A stretch of 64,000 nt of DNA from Sphingobacterium faecale (GTDB taxonomy: Bacteria; Bacteroidota; Bacteroidia; Sphingobacteriales; Sphingobacteriaceae), in contig NZ_JAERTY010000010.1 of assembly GCF_016746095.1 (NCBI RefSeq), forward strand, positions 186,001 to 250,000, written 5' to 3'. Numbering within the stretch: the stretch's first letter is position 1; each line of letters opens with the position of its first letter. A program made the position numbers and the translations under genes. The notes beneath the pieces were generated by a model. The model did no database searches and was not told the origin of the DNA. It saw nothing but the letters and a program-made list of their open reading frames with translations. Below, piece by piece: positions 17,333-27,100 of this stretch.

Positions 17333-18844
17333 TCACTTAGAGTTCCACCATACAGGGATCACCATTGCTTTAAGCGCTTCACTAGGAATATTACTAGGAA
17401 TATTCTCACCATTATATAATCTTTCAGACGATGGATACGGGAATCTTACAGGAATCTGATTAAGTCTAGGTTCCTGATCTAATTTTGTTTGCCCACTATA
17501 CATCTCGTTATTAATAGGGAGATTAGGATATCCCGTTCTGCGATAATCATTATATGGCTCAGCCATTAAAAAGTTAGCCACATACTTCTCTGTAATTATT
17601 TGACTGTAAGCAACATCAGAAGAAGAACTCAATTGGTTTTCATCTAAATATTTGTCTGCAAGCACAGCGTCAATACCATAAAAATCCATAGAAGCTTGGA
17701 CTGCCTTCTCGTATGCAGAAATTACCGTTTGATTAGGTACTTTATTTGCTTTTAAAAATTCCGCTTCAGCACGGATAAATTCAACTTCAGGATATACTAA
17801 CCAATACAGAGGTGCGTCAGCTGCACTGTAAAATGATCCAAGGGCAGAATAGTTTCCTATTACATTCTTCGGAGGCTCATTTGTTATACCAATATATTCA
17901 CCTACATTTTCAGGTGCTACATTATCCCCCGCTACAACTTTCGCAACTTGAAATGCGATACGTGGATCTTTACTAGCCAGCAATTTGTTTACATAATATT
18001 GAGACGGGCGCGTGGTAGTCGCCCATTTTCCATCAATAGCGAATTGGTACCATGGATTTTCAGACCCCAAAGCATCAGCATATTTAAATTTAGGCTGATT
18101 AGCTGCTGTAATTGCCCCTTTATTCAACTCACTTATAGCTAATTCAGCTTGAGCTGCCGCTGTATATCCCGGTGCATTAGTTAGCCTTAAATGAAATCTT
18201 GCCTTTAGCGTATGTGCCAATGCAATCCAATTTTCCATTTTTCCTCCATAAATAAAATCATCACTAGTCGGCTTGAGTTTATTTTCCGAGTTTCCAGCTT
18301 CTGTAATAGCTTGATCAAGTAAACTTTGAATAGACTTATATACATCTTCTTGGCTATCATATTTAGCACGATAGACACCTTGGCTTCCTTTGAAAGCGTC
18401 AGAATAAGGTACATCCCCAAACAAATCGGTTACAATAGATAAGTTCCATGCTAGAATAATTTTTGCTATCGCACTGTAATGTGGGTTACCATTAGCTGTA
18501 GCTTGTTCTTTCAATAAAAAAGCATTATTCATTACATCTACATACGAATAGGCATTCCATAAATTATTCACATCGCCACTATTCAGCTGATAGTTTCCTG
18601 TATGTACTCCTGCTACAGCGGCAGCGATATGCTTGGTCCACAACGCTGTAAACCTTGTAGGTTCTCCTGCATTTATTTCGTAAGAAAAATTGGCCAATAA
18701 CGCTGATAACATCAGGTTCTCTGGGACTGAGGTGGGGTTATTGGGATCTTGATTTATATCCAAATTCTTATTACAAGAAGTAAATAAGGATGTCGAAAGA
18801 AATAAAACAATAAATATTTGAAATATACTATTTTTCATCTTCAT
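17333..18844 (-). CDS. SusD-like nutrient-binding lipoprotein (SusD-A)
   Basis: A 503-residue lipoprotein (lipobox FTSCNK, Cys23). The beginning LDINQDPNNPTSVPENLML and the later words ALWTKHIAAAVAG and AWNLSIVTDLFGDVPYSDAF place it in the divergent SusD-like_2 group rather than classical RagB/SusD. It starts 4 bp after the SusC-A stop and would form the SusC/SusD complex with it. In classical SusD-like_2 systems the ligand is often not a glycan; no ligand can be assigned here. It lies outside the duplicated segment, so it is present once. Confidence 0.9.
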   Translation of the reverse strand: MKMKNSIFQIFIVLFLSTSLFTSCNKNLDINQDPNNPTSVPENLMLSALLANFSYEINAGEPTRFTALWTKHIAAAVAGVHTGNYQLNSGDVNNLWNAYSYVDVMNNAFLLKEQATANGNPHYSAIAKIILAWNLSIVTDLFGDVPYSDAFKGSQGVYRAKYDSQEDVYKSIQSLLDQAITEAGNSENKLKPTSDDFIYGGKMENWIALAHTLKARFHLRLTNAPGYTAAAQAELAISELNKGAITAANQPKFKYADALGSENPWYQFAIDGKWATTTRPSQYYVNKLLASKDPRIAFQVAKVVAGDNVAPENVGEYIGITNEPPKNVIGNYSALGSFYSAADAPLYWLVYPEVEFIRAEAEFLKANKVPNQTVISAYEKAVQASMDFYGIDAVLADKYLDENQLSSSSDVAYSQIITEKYVANFLMAEPYNDYRRTGYPNLPINNEMYSGQTKLDQEPRLNQIPVRFPYPSSERLYNGENIPSNIPSEALKAMVIPVWWNSK

Positions 18845-18848
18845 AATC

Positions 18849-21800
18849 TTAAAATTTTACGTTCACACCAAATGTAAACCCTTTTGAACCAGGCGTAACG
18901 GAGTGATACAAACCTTGCACTTGGTTACCAATTAAACTTCCTTCTGGATCTTTATAAGAAAAATCAGACTTGATCCACAAATTGCGTCCTGTAGCTGAGA
19001 ATGTTACTTCACCGATTTTAGCTTTTTGCAACCAAGTTTTCGGCAAAGTATAACTTAAAGTAACCTCTCTCAATTTAATATAACCAGCATCCTCAATAAA
19101 ATTTTGGTCAATGTTAGAGAACCAATTTTGATAGTAGTTTTGATCTTTAGTTACTACTATGTCGTTTTCGGAGCCATCTTCCCTTACACCCTCATGTTTA
19201 ATAGTTGACCCTCTATCTTCAGTAAGAACAGAAGATCCATAATAAGTCGTATAAGTCAAATCTAGATTAAGAAGTTTACCACCGGTTCTGACATCTAACA
19301 AACCAGATAGTGCAAGATTCTTATAGCGAATACTATTTCTTATTCCCATGTTCCAATCTGGCAAAACATTGCCAATAGGCCCTAAGTCAGATTCCAATGG
19401 CAATCCTTCGTCATCAATTAAGGTTTCTCCTTTTTCATTTTTCTGGAAGCCCTTCCCCCAGATTACATAACCATAATTAGCATCTATACGTACTTGAGGA
19501 TTATCAAATCCCCCTAGGTAGATATTATCCACGCCTTCAGCCAACGATTCCAACTTATATTTATTTTTAGAAAAATTTGTAACAATATTCCATGTAAAAT
19601 CATTTGTCTTCACTGGTACGAGATCTAACATTACTTCTACACCAGAATTTGATAATTTACCTGCATTAGCAACTAGATACGCATATCCTGATGTTGGAGC
19701 CATTGGTTGCTGAAGAATTTGATTCTCACTTTTCTTATTATAATAAGAAAATTCTAAACCTATTCTATTTCTGAAAAACCTCAGCTCTGTACCAACCTCA
19801 TATTCAGTTACAATCTCTGGTTTCAAGTCAATACTTGCCAACACACTACTCGATTTGAAGCCGTTAACACCATTATATGGAAATGTAATCTCTCCCCGTG
19901 TGCCGTCACCAGGTGTCGCTTGAACATAAGCTTGAGTTGTATAATACGGTGGAGCATCATTACCTGCCTGAGCCACAGAGGCTCTCACCTTTCCAAATGA
20001 AAAAACATCATTTGCCAAATCAAATGCTTCCGTAAAAATAAATGATGCAGAGGCCGATGGATAGAAGAAAGAATTGTTACCTGTAGGAAGCGTAGATGAC
20101 CAGTCATTACGTGCCGTTAAATTTAAATACAAGTAATTCTTATAATCAATATTTGCAGAAGCATAAATACCTACTAGACGTTTCATCCAATCCTTCTGAT
20201 ATGCTTGTTGGGAAGTCATACCGCTAATATCAAAGAAACCAGGTATATCAAGACCTACGCCACGAATAGTTCTTCTGTTGAATGATTGTTGATTATAGTT
20301 AGTACCTATCAAACCAGAAATAGACCAGTCATCATTAATCTCATAGTTTGCAGACAAAATTAAATCATTATTCCATTGCTTATAATTAATCAATCCAGAA
20401 AAATAACGCCCATTAGGTATTCCCTTAGTACCCACATCTACTTTCTCCTCTGATAGATCCGAATAGGTATCCAAACCAGCTCTATTGATCAATTTCAACC
20501 AAGGTAAGAGATCTACCGTTGTTTCATTCGAAACAACAAAACGATTTACATTACTTGGGCGAGAATTATTGTTAACTATCCAAAAAGGATTATTAAACCC
20601 ACCTGTCGCTGTTACATCAGATTGCCATGAAAGATTACCATATTTTTCGTAGGCCTCTTTCATATCAAAACTCGCTGGGGCAAAATTTAATCCAAATAAA
20701 AAGGATTGTCCGCCATTCCCCTCAATCATTCTATTATTCTTGGTATTACTGTAGGTTACCGAAGTAGATGAAGTTACTAATTCGCTCAACTTTGTTGTAA
20801 ACCCTCCCGTAAAACTATTTCTCTTGAAGGTATTATTTGGTACGATACCCTCTTGATTTGTGTTTGAGTATGTTAAGATATATGAAGTATTACCTCCTCC
20901 TCCGCTCATCGAGACAGAATTATTCCAGTTAACACCGGTTTGATAAAACTGCTTTCTCGGGTCTAGGACTTTAGGCATGCCAATTGCGTTAATTACAGCC
21001 TGACTTACGGAATCTTTATGGGGTCCCCAAACAGCGGAAGTTTGAGGTGCAGCACCAGCTTGCTCTGCATAGCCTCCATAAGCTAAAGGTAATCCATTCC
21101 TATAAAGACCATTCAATCCTTGCAAATAAGTGTTTTGAAACCCTGCTGTGATAGCATTATCAAGAGAAACGCTGGAAGACACTGAAATTCTAGGAATCTT
21201 TCTGGATTCTTCAGAGGCCCCCTTTTTTGTTGTGATCATGATGACACCAAACATACCACGAGATCCATATAGGGCACTCGCTCCTGCACCTTTTAACACA
21301 GAGACACTCTCTATTATATTGGGGTCTAAATCAGCCAACCTACTACTACCCGTACCAGTAAAAAGAGGATCGACTGTTTCATCTCCTTGGCTATTGCCAT
21401 TATCAACGGGGATACCGTCAATTACAAAAAGAGGCTCACCACTGCCAGTAATAGAAGTGTTCCCTCGTAATTGGATCATTGCGGAAGACCCCGCTTGACC
21501 GCCAGAACTGGAAATCTGTAAACCTGCGACCTTTCCAGCTAGAGCATTAATAACATTCGGTTCTCTAGAACTCAGAATATCCTCAGACTTAACTTCCTGA
21601 ACTGAATATCCTACAGCTTTCTTCTCTTTTTTAACACCAAGAGCTGTTACAACAACCTCCTCCAAAGCATTGTCTTCTGATACTAACTGTATATTAATTG
21701 AACTCTGACTACCAACCGTCACTCGTTGTGCATTATATCCAATAAAAGAAAAATTCAGAGCTGCCCCCTGATTCACGGAAATCGAATAATTTCCACTTCC

Positions 21801-21968
21801 ATCGGTCTGCGTGGCCGTAGAAGTACCCACCACGGACACCGACACTCCAGATAGTGGAGCCCCATCGGTTGCAGAGGTAACCTTACCACTCACTTGCCGG
21901 TTTTGCGCCATCGACACGCCTATCAAGCAGGTCAGCACAAAAAATAAACTGAGTAATTTTTGTTTCAT
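18849..21968 (-). CDS. SusC-family TonB-dependent transporter (SusC-A)
   Basis: A 1039-residue outer-membrane importer: signal peptide (MKQKLLSLFFVLTCLIGVSMAQ), carboxypeptidase-D-like domain (about 24-100), TonB plug (ALGVKKEKKAVGYSVQEV, LRGNTSITGSGEPLFVIDG, GAGASALYGSRGMFGVIMITT) and barrel ending in FTFGVNVKF. It has no STN domain and no adjacent sigma/FecR pair, so it is regulated differently from the locus at 7162-17159. The 5' part, from the duplication boundary at 19469 (near residue 833) back to the start, is repeated exactly at 26048-28547, where it forms the N-terminus of the chimeric SusC. It pairs with SusD-A (4-bp gap). Confidence 0.93.
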   Translation of the reverse strand: MKQKLLSLFFVLTCLIGVSMAQNRQVSGKVTSATDGAPLSGVSVSVVGTSTATQTDGSGNYSISVNQGAALNFSFIGYNAQRVTVGSQSSINIQLVSEDNALEEVVVTALGVKKEKKAVGYSVQEVKSEDILSSREPNVINALAGKVAGLQISSSGGQAGSSAMIQLRGNTSITGSGEPLFVIDGIPVDNGNSQGDETVDPLFTGTGSSRLADLDPNIIESVSVLKGAGASALYGSRGMFGVIMITTKKGASEESRKIPRISVSSSVSLDNAITAGFQNTYLQGLNGLYRNGLPLAYGGYAEQAGAAPQTSAVWGPHKDSVSQAVINAIGMPKVLDPRKQFYQTGVNWNNSVSMSGGGGNTSYILTYSNTNQEGIVPNNTFKRNSFTGGFTTKLSELVTSSTSVTYSNTKNNRMIEGNGGQSFLFGLNFAPASFDMKEAYEKYGNLSWQSDVTATGGFNNPFWIVNNNSRPSNVNRFVVSNETTVDLLPWLKLINRAGLDTYSDLSEEKVDVGTKGIPNGRYFSGLINYKQWNNDLILSANYEINDDWSISGLIGTNYNQQSFNRRTIRGVGLDIPGFFDISGMTSQQAYQKDWMKRLVGIYASANIDYKNYLYLNLTARNDWSSTLPTGNNSFFYPSASASFIFTEAFDLANDVFSFGKVRASVAQAGNDAPPYYTTQAYVQATPGDGTRGEITFPYNGVNGFKSSSVLASIDLKPEIVTEYEVGTELRFFRNRIGLEFSYYNKKSENQILQQPMAPTSGYAYLVANAGKLSNSGVEVMLDLVPVKTNDFTWNIVTNFSKNKYKLESLAEGVDNIYLGGFDNPQVRIDANYGYVIWGKGFQKNEKGETLIDDEGLPLESDLGPIGNVLPDWNMGIRNSIRYKNLALSGLLDVRTGGKLLNLDLTYTTYYGSSVLTEDRGSTIKHEGVREDGSENDIVVTKDQNYYQNWFSNIDQNFIEDAGYIKLREVTLSYTLPKTWLQKAKIGEVTFSATGRNLWIKSDFSYKDPEGSLIGNQVQGLYHSVTPGSKGFTFGVNVKF

Positions 21969-22190
21969 GTGTTTATGTGTTTAGTTAAAAATTGTGTGCT
22001 TAAATAATATTATATTCTAAAAATCTACCACAAAAGCCATATTTCACCATCAAATAAGATAGCATCACAACTCAATTTACCAATTAGTTAAATTGAAAAA
22101 TAACCATACTGAATTATGGCATTAGGTCATCCTTGAGAATAACTATTAATATGATCTGATGCTTAATCAAACCGCTCCTAAAAGAAAAGT

Positions 22191-22235
22191 CTATAGCAGG
22201 AGACTAAAGGATAAAAGGTGTAATCTTTGTTTCAT
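22191..22235 (-). pseudogene. 14-codon susC-start look-alike in the SusC-A upstream region (copy 1)
   Basis: An ATG at 22235 opens MKQRLHLLSFSLLL and then a TAG stop. Both the codons and the preceding bases (CTAAACACACACAA) closely resemble the real SusC starts (CTAAACACATAAACAC then ATGAAACAAAAATTAC). It is either the remnant of another susC gene or a short upstream reading frame inside the SusC-A 5' leader. Confidence 0.5.
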
Positions 22236-22306
22236 TTGTGTGTGTTTAGTTTTTAAAATTGCTTGTGTGTTAGTAGCCGCTTTATCGTAACAACGATATT
22301 ACTATG

Positions 22307-22314
22307 CAAACATA
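22307..22314 (-). promoter_or_regulatory. Possible -7 box for SusC-A (copy 1)
   Basis: TATGTTTG on the minus strand matches TAnnTTTG exactly and is identical to the box before the TPP riboswitch. No TTTG lies 19-21 bp upstream, so the assignment rests on one element. If used, the SusC-A mRNA would have a leader of about 335 bases that includes the 14-codon reading frame. Confidence 0.35.
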
Positions 22315-22530
22315 TAAAAAAAATTAAAGTTTCACATTTTTTAACATATTTTTTATCGAAAACAATAACCAAAACCGTAAAAAAGACAGAAACCAGACTT
22401 TAATTGTAACAAAGAACTAGTTATTTCGCCAAACAACTAAAATAAAATGAGTGCAGTATTACCATTACAAAGCCCTGTGACATCTTTATCTTTTATCAAT
22501 AATCAGGGTTGCTTCCATTATATATTACAT

Positions 22531-22564
22531 AAAAACGGGGTGATATTTTTCAACATCACCCCGT
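22531..22564 (-). terminator. Terminator after the duplicated SusD-B (copy 1)
   Basis: ACGGGGTGAT (22535-22544) and ATCACCCCGT (22555-22564) form a perfect 10-bp stem. On the minus strand the stem is followed by TTTTT. It separates the upstream SusC/SusD unit from SusC-A. Confidence 0.85.
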
Positions 22565-22629
22565 TCTATCCACTGAAGACTTACGAAATCTACGTATTTC
22601 TTCTACTGGTCATGGTAATCGGAAAAGCA

Positions 22630-24135
22630 TCAATCCTTCAACGGGTTTTGGTCAGCTACCGACAATTGCTTGTTAGCGTTAATCTCATCTTGAGGTATTG
22701 CAAACAACCATCTATTACTATTAGCCGGTAGTGTCGTCACGCCTGGAGCAAAATTATTACCATTACCTCCATTTAACTGCGCTCCACCGTGGTTACCAGC
22801 GCCAGTAGGACGATTAAGCCCCTTTCCAAGGCGTTTGATATCCAGAAGACTAAAACCTTCTCCCCACAACTCAATTTTACGCTGTAACAGAATTTCATTT
22901 AACAAGGCCTCCCCTGCGAGACCTGCAGCTGTATATCCGCTGTATCTTGTTATCACTAGATCCGTAAGCGTCTGTGCAGCTGCCACGTCCTCCGTAAGAC
23001 GAGCCTGCGCTTCCGCCTTAATAAGATATAGCTCGGACAATCTCATAAATAAATAATCTGAAGCCCAATTACCTAATTGACGCAACTGGAATTTCTTTTG
23101 TGCATAAATAGGCATATCAGCACTAATTACACCCTGAAACAAATCTTTACGCACATCACCGGCTTGGATCTTGTCGTAAAGATCCTTTGTGATCTTTTTC
23201 TGACCACCTAGTGCTGCATAACCGCCTACGGCAGCTCTATTATCCATATGCGAATAAAACGAAGCAAAAGCCGTAGATTGCTCTACATTGACCTCTCCAC
23301 CCCAGATCCACTCAGCTGCACTCAGGGTATTGAACGCTGCTGAAGTGTACTGAGCAGCCGTAAACAATTGTTTACCACTCGACTTGATCGCTTTATCGGC
23401 CATTTCCAATGCTTTCGGAAAATCTCCCCTTTGAAGAGCCACTCGTGCAAATATTCCCTCTGCGGTAGCTTTGTTTACATGCGAAAGGTGAGCGCGGGAT
23501 TTCCCTTCTAACAATTTAATAGACTCCGTCAAATCCAGGTAGATCTGATCGTACACGTCTTTCACCGTACCTCTTCCCTTACCTTCGGTTGTAGGGACTG
23601 TATAAAGCGGCACCCCCGGATTGTCCGGCCCATACTTCGAGAAGAAATTGACGAGATAATAATACGAGTGTGCACGCAAAGCTAATGCCTGTCCCATAAT
23701 CAAGTCTTTTTCCTCCTGTGTCCCTGTTGCTGCCGGCAATAAGGATATGATCCGGTTCGCATTATTAATGATCCGATAATAATAATACCAGGTACGGTCT
23801 GCTCTTTGATTAGTACTGGCACTACTTAAACCAGAGTAATTATATTCACTCGTGTAATATCTATAGCCTTGGGCATGAAGGATAACATCTTCCCCCATCA
23901 TATCAGAGGTCAGGTCATAGGCCTTTTGTCCAAAATTCCCATGGTTGGTCAACGAACTGTACATGGTACGTATAGTACCATTCAAGGCGACCATCGCCCC
24001 TTCAGTAGTCTTAAATACAATATCTGCACTCACTAAATCTGTCGGGTTCGTTTCTAAATATTCTTTCTTACAACTGGTAGCCATAATGGTGCAAGCCAAA
24101 GCTACCGCAGTCATTCCTTTATATAATCTTTTCAT
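22630..24135 (-). CDS. SusD/RagB-family lipoprotein, duplicate copy paired with the chimeric SusC
   Basis: A 501-residue lipoprotein (lipobox IMATSCKK, Cys22), identical over its whole length to the protein at 29209-30714. Family features include SCKKEYLETNPTDLVSADIVF near the start, LIMGQALALRAHSYYYLVNFF in the TPR-like region and LLQRKIELWGEGFSLLDIKRLGKG near the end. It starts 11 bp after the stop of the chimeric SusC. Because of the duplication this copy probably lies under the SusC-A upstream region rather than its original promoter. The protein itself looks intact; whether its new partner can form a complex is doubtful. Confidence 0.92.
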   Translation of the reverse strand: MKRLYKGMTAVALACTIMATSCKKEYLETNPTDLVSADIVFKTTEGAMVALNGTIRTMYSSLTNHGNFGQKAYDLTSDMMGEDVILHAQGYRYYTSEYNYSGLSSASTNQRADRTWYYYYRIINNANRIISLLPAATGTQEEKDLIMGQALALRAHSYYYLVNFFSKYGPDNPGVPLYTVPTTEGKGRGTVKDVYDQIYLDLTESIKLLEGKSRAHLSHVNKATAEGIFARVALQRGDFPKALEMADKAIKSSGKQLFTAAQYTSAAFNTLSAAEWIWGGEVNVEQSTAFASFYSHMDNRAAVGGYAALGGQKKITKDLYDKIQAGDVRKDLFQGVISADMPIYAQKKFQLRQLGNWASDYLFMRLSELYLIKAEAQARLTEDVAAAQTLTDLVITRYSGYTAAGLAGEALLNEILLQRKIELWGEGFSLLDIKRLGKGLNRPTGAGNHGGAQLNGGNGNNFAPGVTTLPANSNRWLFAIPQDEINANKQLSVADQNPLKD

Positions 24136-24146
24136 GTTGTTCTATC

Positions 24147-27100
24147 TTATAAACCTATTGTTACACCAAAAGTGAAGTTCCGCATAGTAGGATATGTATA
24201 ATCTGCAGTTCCAGTAAAAGAGCGTTGCGGATCCATACCTTTTCTTTTCGTGAAAATCGCCGCATTATCTACGTTTGCAAAGACGCGAAGCCCGGACAAT
24301 CCCATCCTAGAACTCAGCAGTTTATCAAAATTGTATCCCAACGTAATGTTTTTAACATTTAAGTAGGACGCATCAAACAGGAATCTGGACGACGTAGAGT
24401 TCCCAGCATTTGCCGCTCCGATACCATTCTGAAGACGAGGTACATCGGTCACTTGCCCCGGCTCTGTCCATGCATTCAAAATATCAGAATGCCAATGTGT
24501 TCCGTAATTCCCCATATGCATCAAGGAAGCATAGTTCCCATCATAAAATTTGCCTCCGATCTGATAAGTCAAAAGAACCGACAGATCAAACTGTTTGTAA
24601 CGGAAAGAGTTAGTAATACCACCGACAAAATCAGGAATTGCAGAACCATGATAGTAATATGTAGCAGAGTTTACGTTATTAGTAGTCGTACGACCAATCA
24701 CATTATCGTCTGCATCCAGCTCGTCCATATACCACAAAGCATCCCCGTTAGTAGGATCCACCCCAGCATAGTCTCTTAACCAGAATTGATAAACATCCTG
24801 TCCTTCCATCAATCTCTTTGTGCCACTGATAATACCTGCATCTCTATTTTCTTCAGGTAATTTCGTGATCTTGTTTTTGTAATGGCTAAGGTTAAGATCA
24901 ATTCTCCAGTCAAAATCGGTATGACGGATTGCATTGTAACCAATCTGAAGATCAATACCACGATTATACATAGTACCTACATTACGCCAGATCGATGTAA
25001 TACCAGTAGACATTGGTAGTGGAACACGGAATAATAAATTGGAAGATTCTCTATTATACCATTCGATAGTACCATCGATCTTTCTATCAAAAAGTGTAAA
25101 ATCCAACCCGACATTTACCGCTCTGTTTTTCTCCCAACCTAATCCCTCATTGGGTAGTGAAGTGATGATTGCTCCTGGCATGCTCACATTGTTCCAGCCG
25201 TAACCGTAAAGACTTTGCCAGCCATAGAAATTATCAATATTCGTATTGGTAGGATCTTCCTGATCAGTCTCAGAGGATGCTCGAGCTTGTACCACTCCCT
25301 CATTACCTTGCTCTCCGTAACTCGCTCTCAACTTCAACTCATTAATCCAGCTCACATCCTTCAGGAAATCTTCCTGGCTGATTCTCCACCCAGCCCCGAC
25401 AGAGTAGAAGTTACCCCATTGGTTATTTCCTTTTCCATCCTTACCAGGGTAAAAACGAGAAGTACCATCTCGACGTAGACTTGCTGACACTAGGTATTTA
25501 TCGAGATAGGTATAGTTGACACGGCTGAAATAACCTTCGATTCTATGGTAGTTTTCGTAGGAAGTCGCATCCTCAAGGGTAGCTCCTGGCGCTAGTTCCG
25601 AATTTCCTGGAAAAGGGAAGCCCGAACGTGTTGCTGACAGAAAATTGCGCTCCAAGCGGTAATTCTCATGTCCTACCATTACATTCAAATTGTGATCTCC
25701 AAATGTCTTGTCATACGTCAATACCTGATTGAAGGTAAATGAAAGCTGTCTGTTCTGGATTTTAGTAGATCTACCTCTCACATTCGCAGCATCGCCATAT
25801 TCAGGGTTTTGGAAAGTAGTGGTGTACCTATTGTAATAATTTCCACCCACAGTAGTCCTAAATGTAAAATCTTTTAAGAAACGTGCCTCTAAATAAGTGT
25901 TAAAGTTCACATTTCCTATTTTACCGGTTCGCTCGTCTAGAGCCAACGAACCTAAAAGATTGGAGTTACCTGCGTAGGGTCTTGCTCCCATCTGAGAGTT
26001 CAATCCCCAGTCCAACGATTTCTCTCCGGTCAATGGATCGATTACAAAACCATAATTAGCATCTATACGTACTTGAGGATTATCAAATCCCCCTAGGTAG
26101 ATATTATCCACGCCTTCAGCCAACGATTCCAACTTATATTTATTTTTAGAAAAATTTGTAACAATATTCCATGTAAAATCATTTGTCTTCACTGGTACGA
26201 GATCTAACATTACTTCTACACCAGAATTTGATAATTTACCTGCATTAGCAACTAGATACGCATATCCTGATGTTGGAGCCATTGGTTGCTGAAGAATTTG
26301 ATTCTCACTTTTCTTATTATAATAAGAAAATTCTAAACCTATTCTATTTCTGAAAAACCTCAGCTCTGTACCAACCTCATATTCAGTTACAATCTCTGGT
26401 TTCAAGTCAATACTTGCCAACACACTACTCGATTTGAAGCCGTTAACACCATTATATGGAAATGTAATCTCTCCCCGTGTGCCGTCACCAGGTGTCGCTT
26501 GAACATAAGCTTGAGTTGTATAATACGGTGGAGCATCATTACCTGCCTGAGCCACAGAGGCTCTCACCTTTCCAAATGAAAAAACATCATTTGCCAAATC
26601 AAATGCTTCCGTAAAAATAAATGATGCAGAGGCCGATGGATAGAAGAAAGAATTGTTACCTGTAGGAAGCGTAGATGACCAGTCATTACGTGCCGTTAAA
26701 TTTAAATACAAGTAATTCTTATAATCAATATTTGCAGAAGCATAAATACCTACTAGACGTTTCATCCAATCCTTCTGATATGCTTGTTGGGAAGTCATAC
26801 CGCTAATATCAAAGAAACCAGGTATATCAAGACCTACGCCACGAATAGTTCTTCTGTTGAATGATTGTTGATTATAGTTAGTACCTATCAAACCAGAAAT
26901 AGACCAGTCATCATTAATCTCATAGTTTGCAGACAAAATTAAATCATTATTCCATTGCTTATAATTAATCAATCCAGAAAAATAACGCCCATTAGGTATT
27001 CCCTTAGTACCCACATCTACTTTCTCCTCTGATAGATCCGAATAGGTATCCAAACCAGCTCTATTGATCAATTTCAACCAAGGTAAGAGATCTACCGTTG

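Larger units (their letters stand above)
19469..26047. repeat. Tandem duplication, unit 1 (6579 bp)
   Basis: Direct repeat of 6579 bp, immediately followed by unit 2. It contains the 5' part of susC-A, its upstream region, the whole susD-B copy and the 3' part of susC-B. Every reading frame on either strand that I compared between the units is identical in translation at an offset of exactly 6579. The boundaries share GATTACA[T/A]AACC: 19461-19472 in susC-A, 26040-26051 at the junction and 32619-32630 in susC-B. Confidence 0.95.

Noticed and set aside
22447..22731. Plus-strand open frame repeated at 29026-29310, and similar repeated shadow frames
   Set aside because: They are antisense to SusD or span its terminator; their repetition only reflects the 6579-bp duplication.
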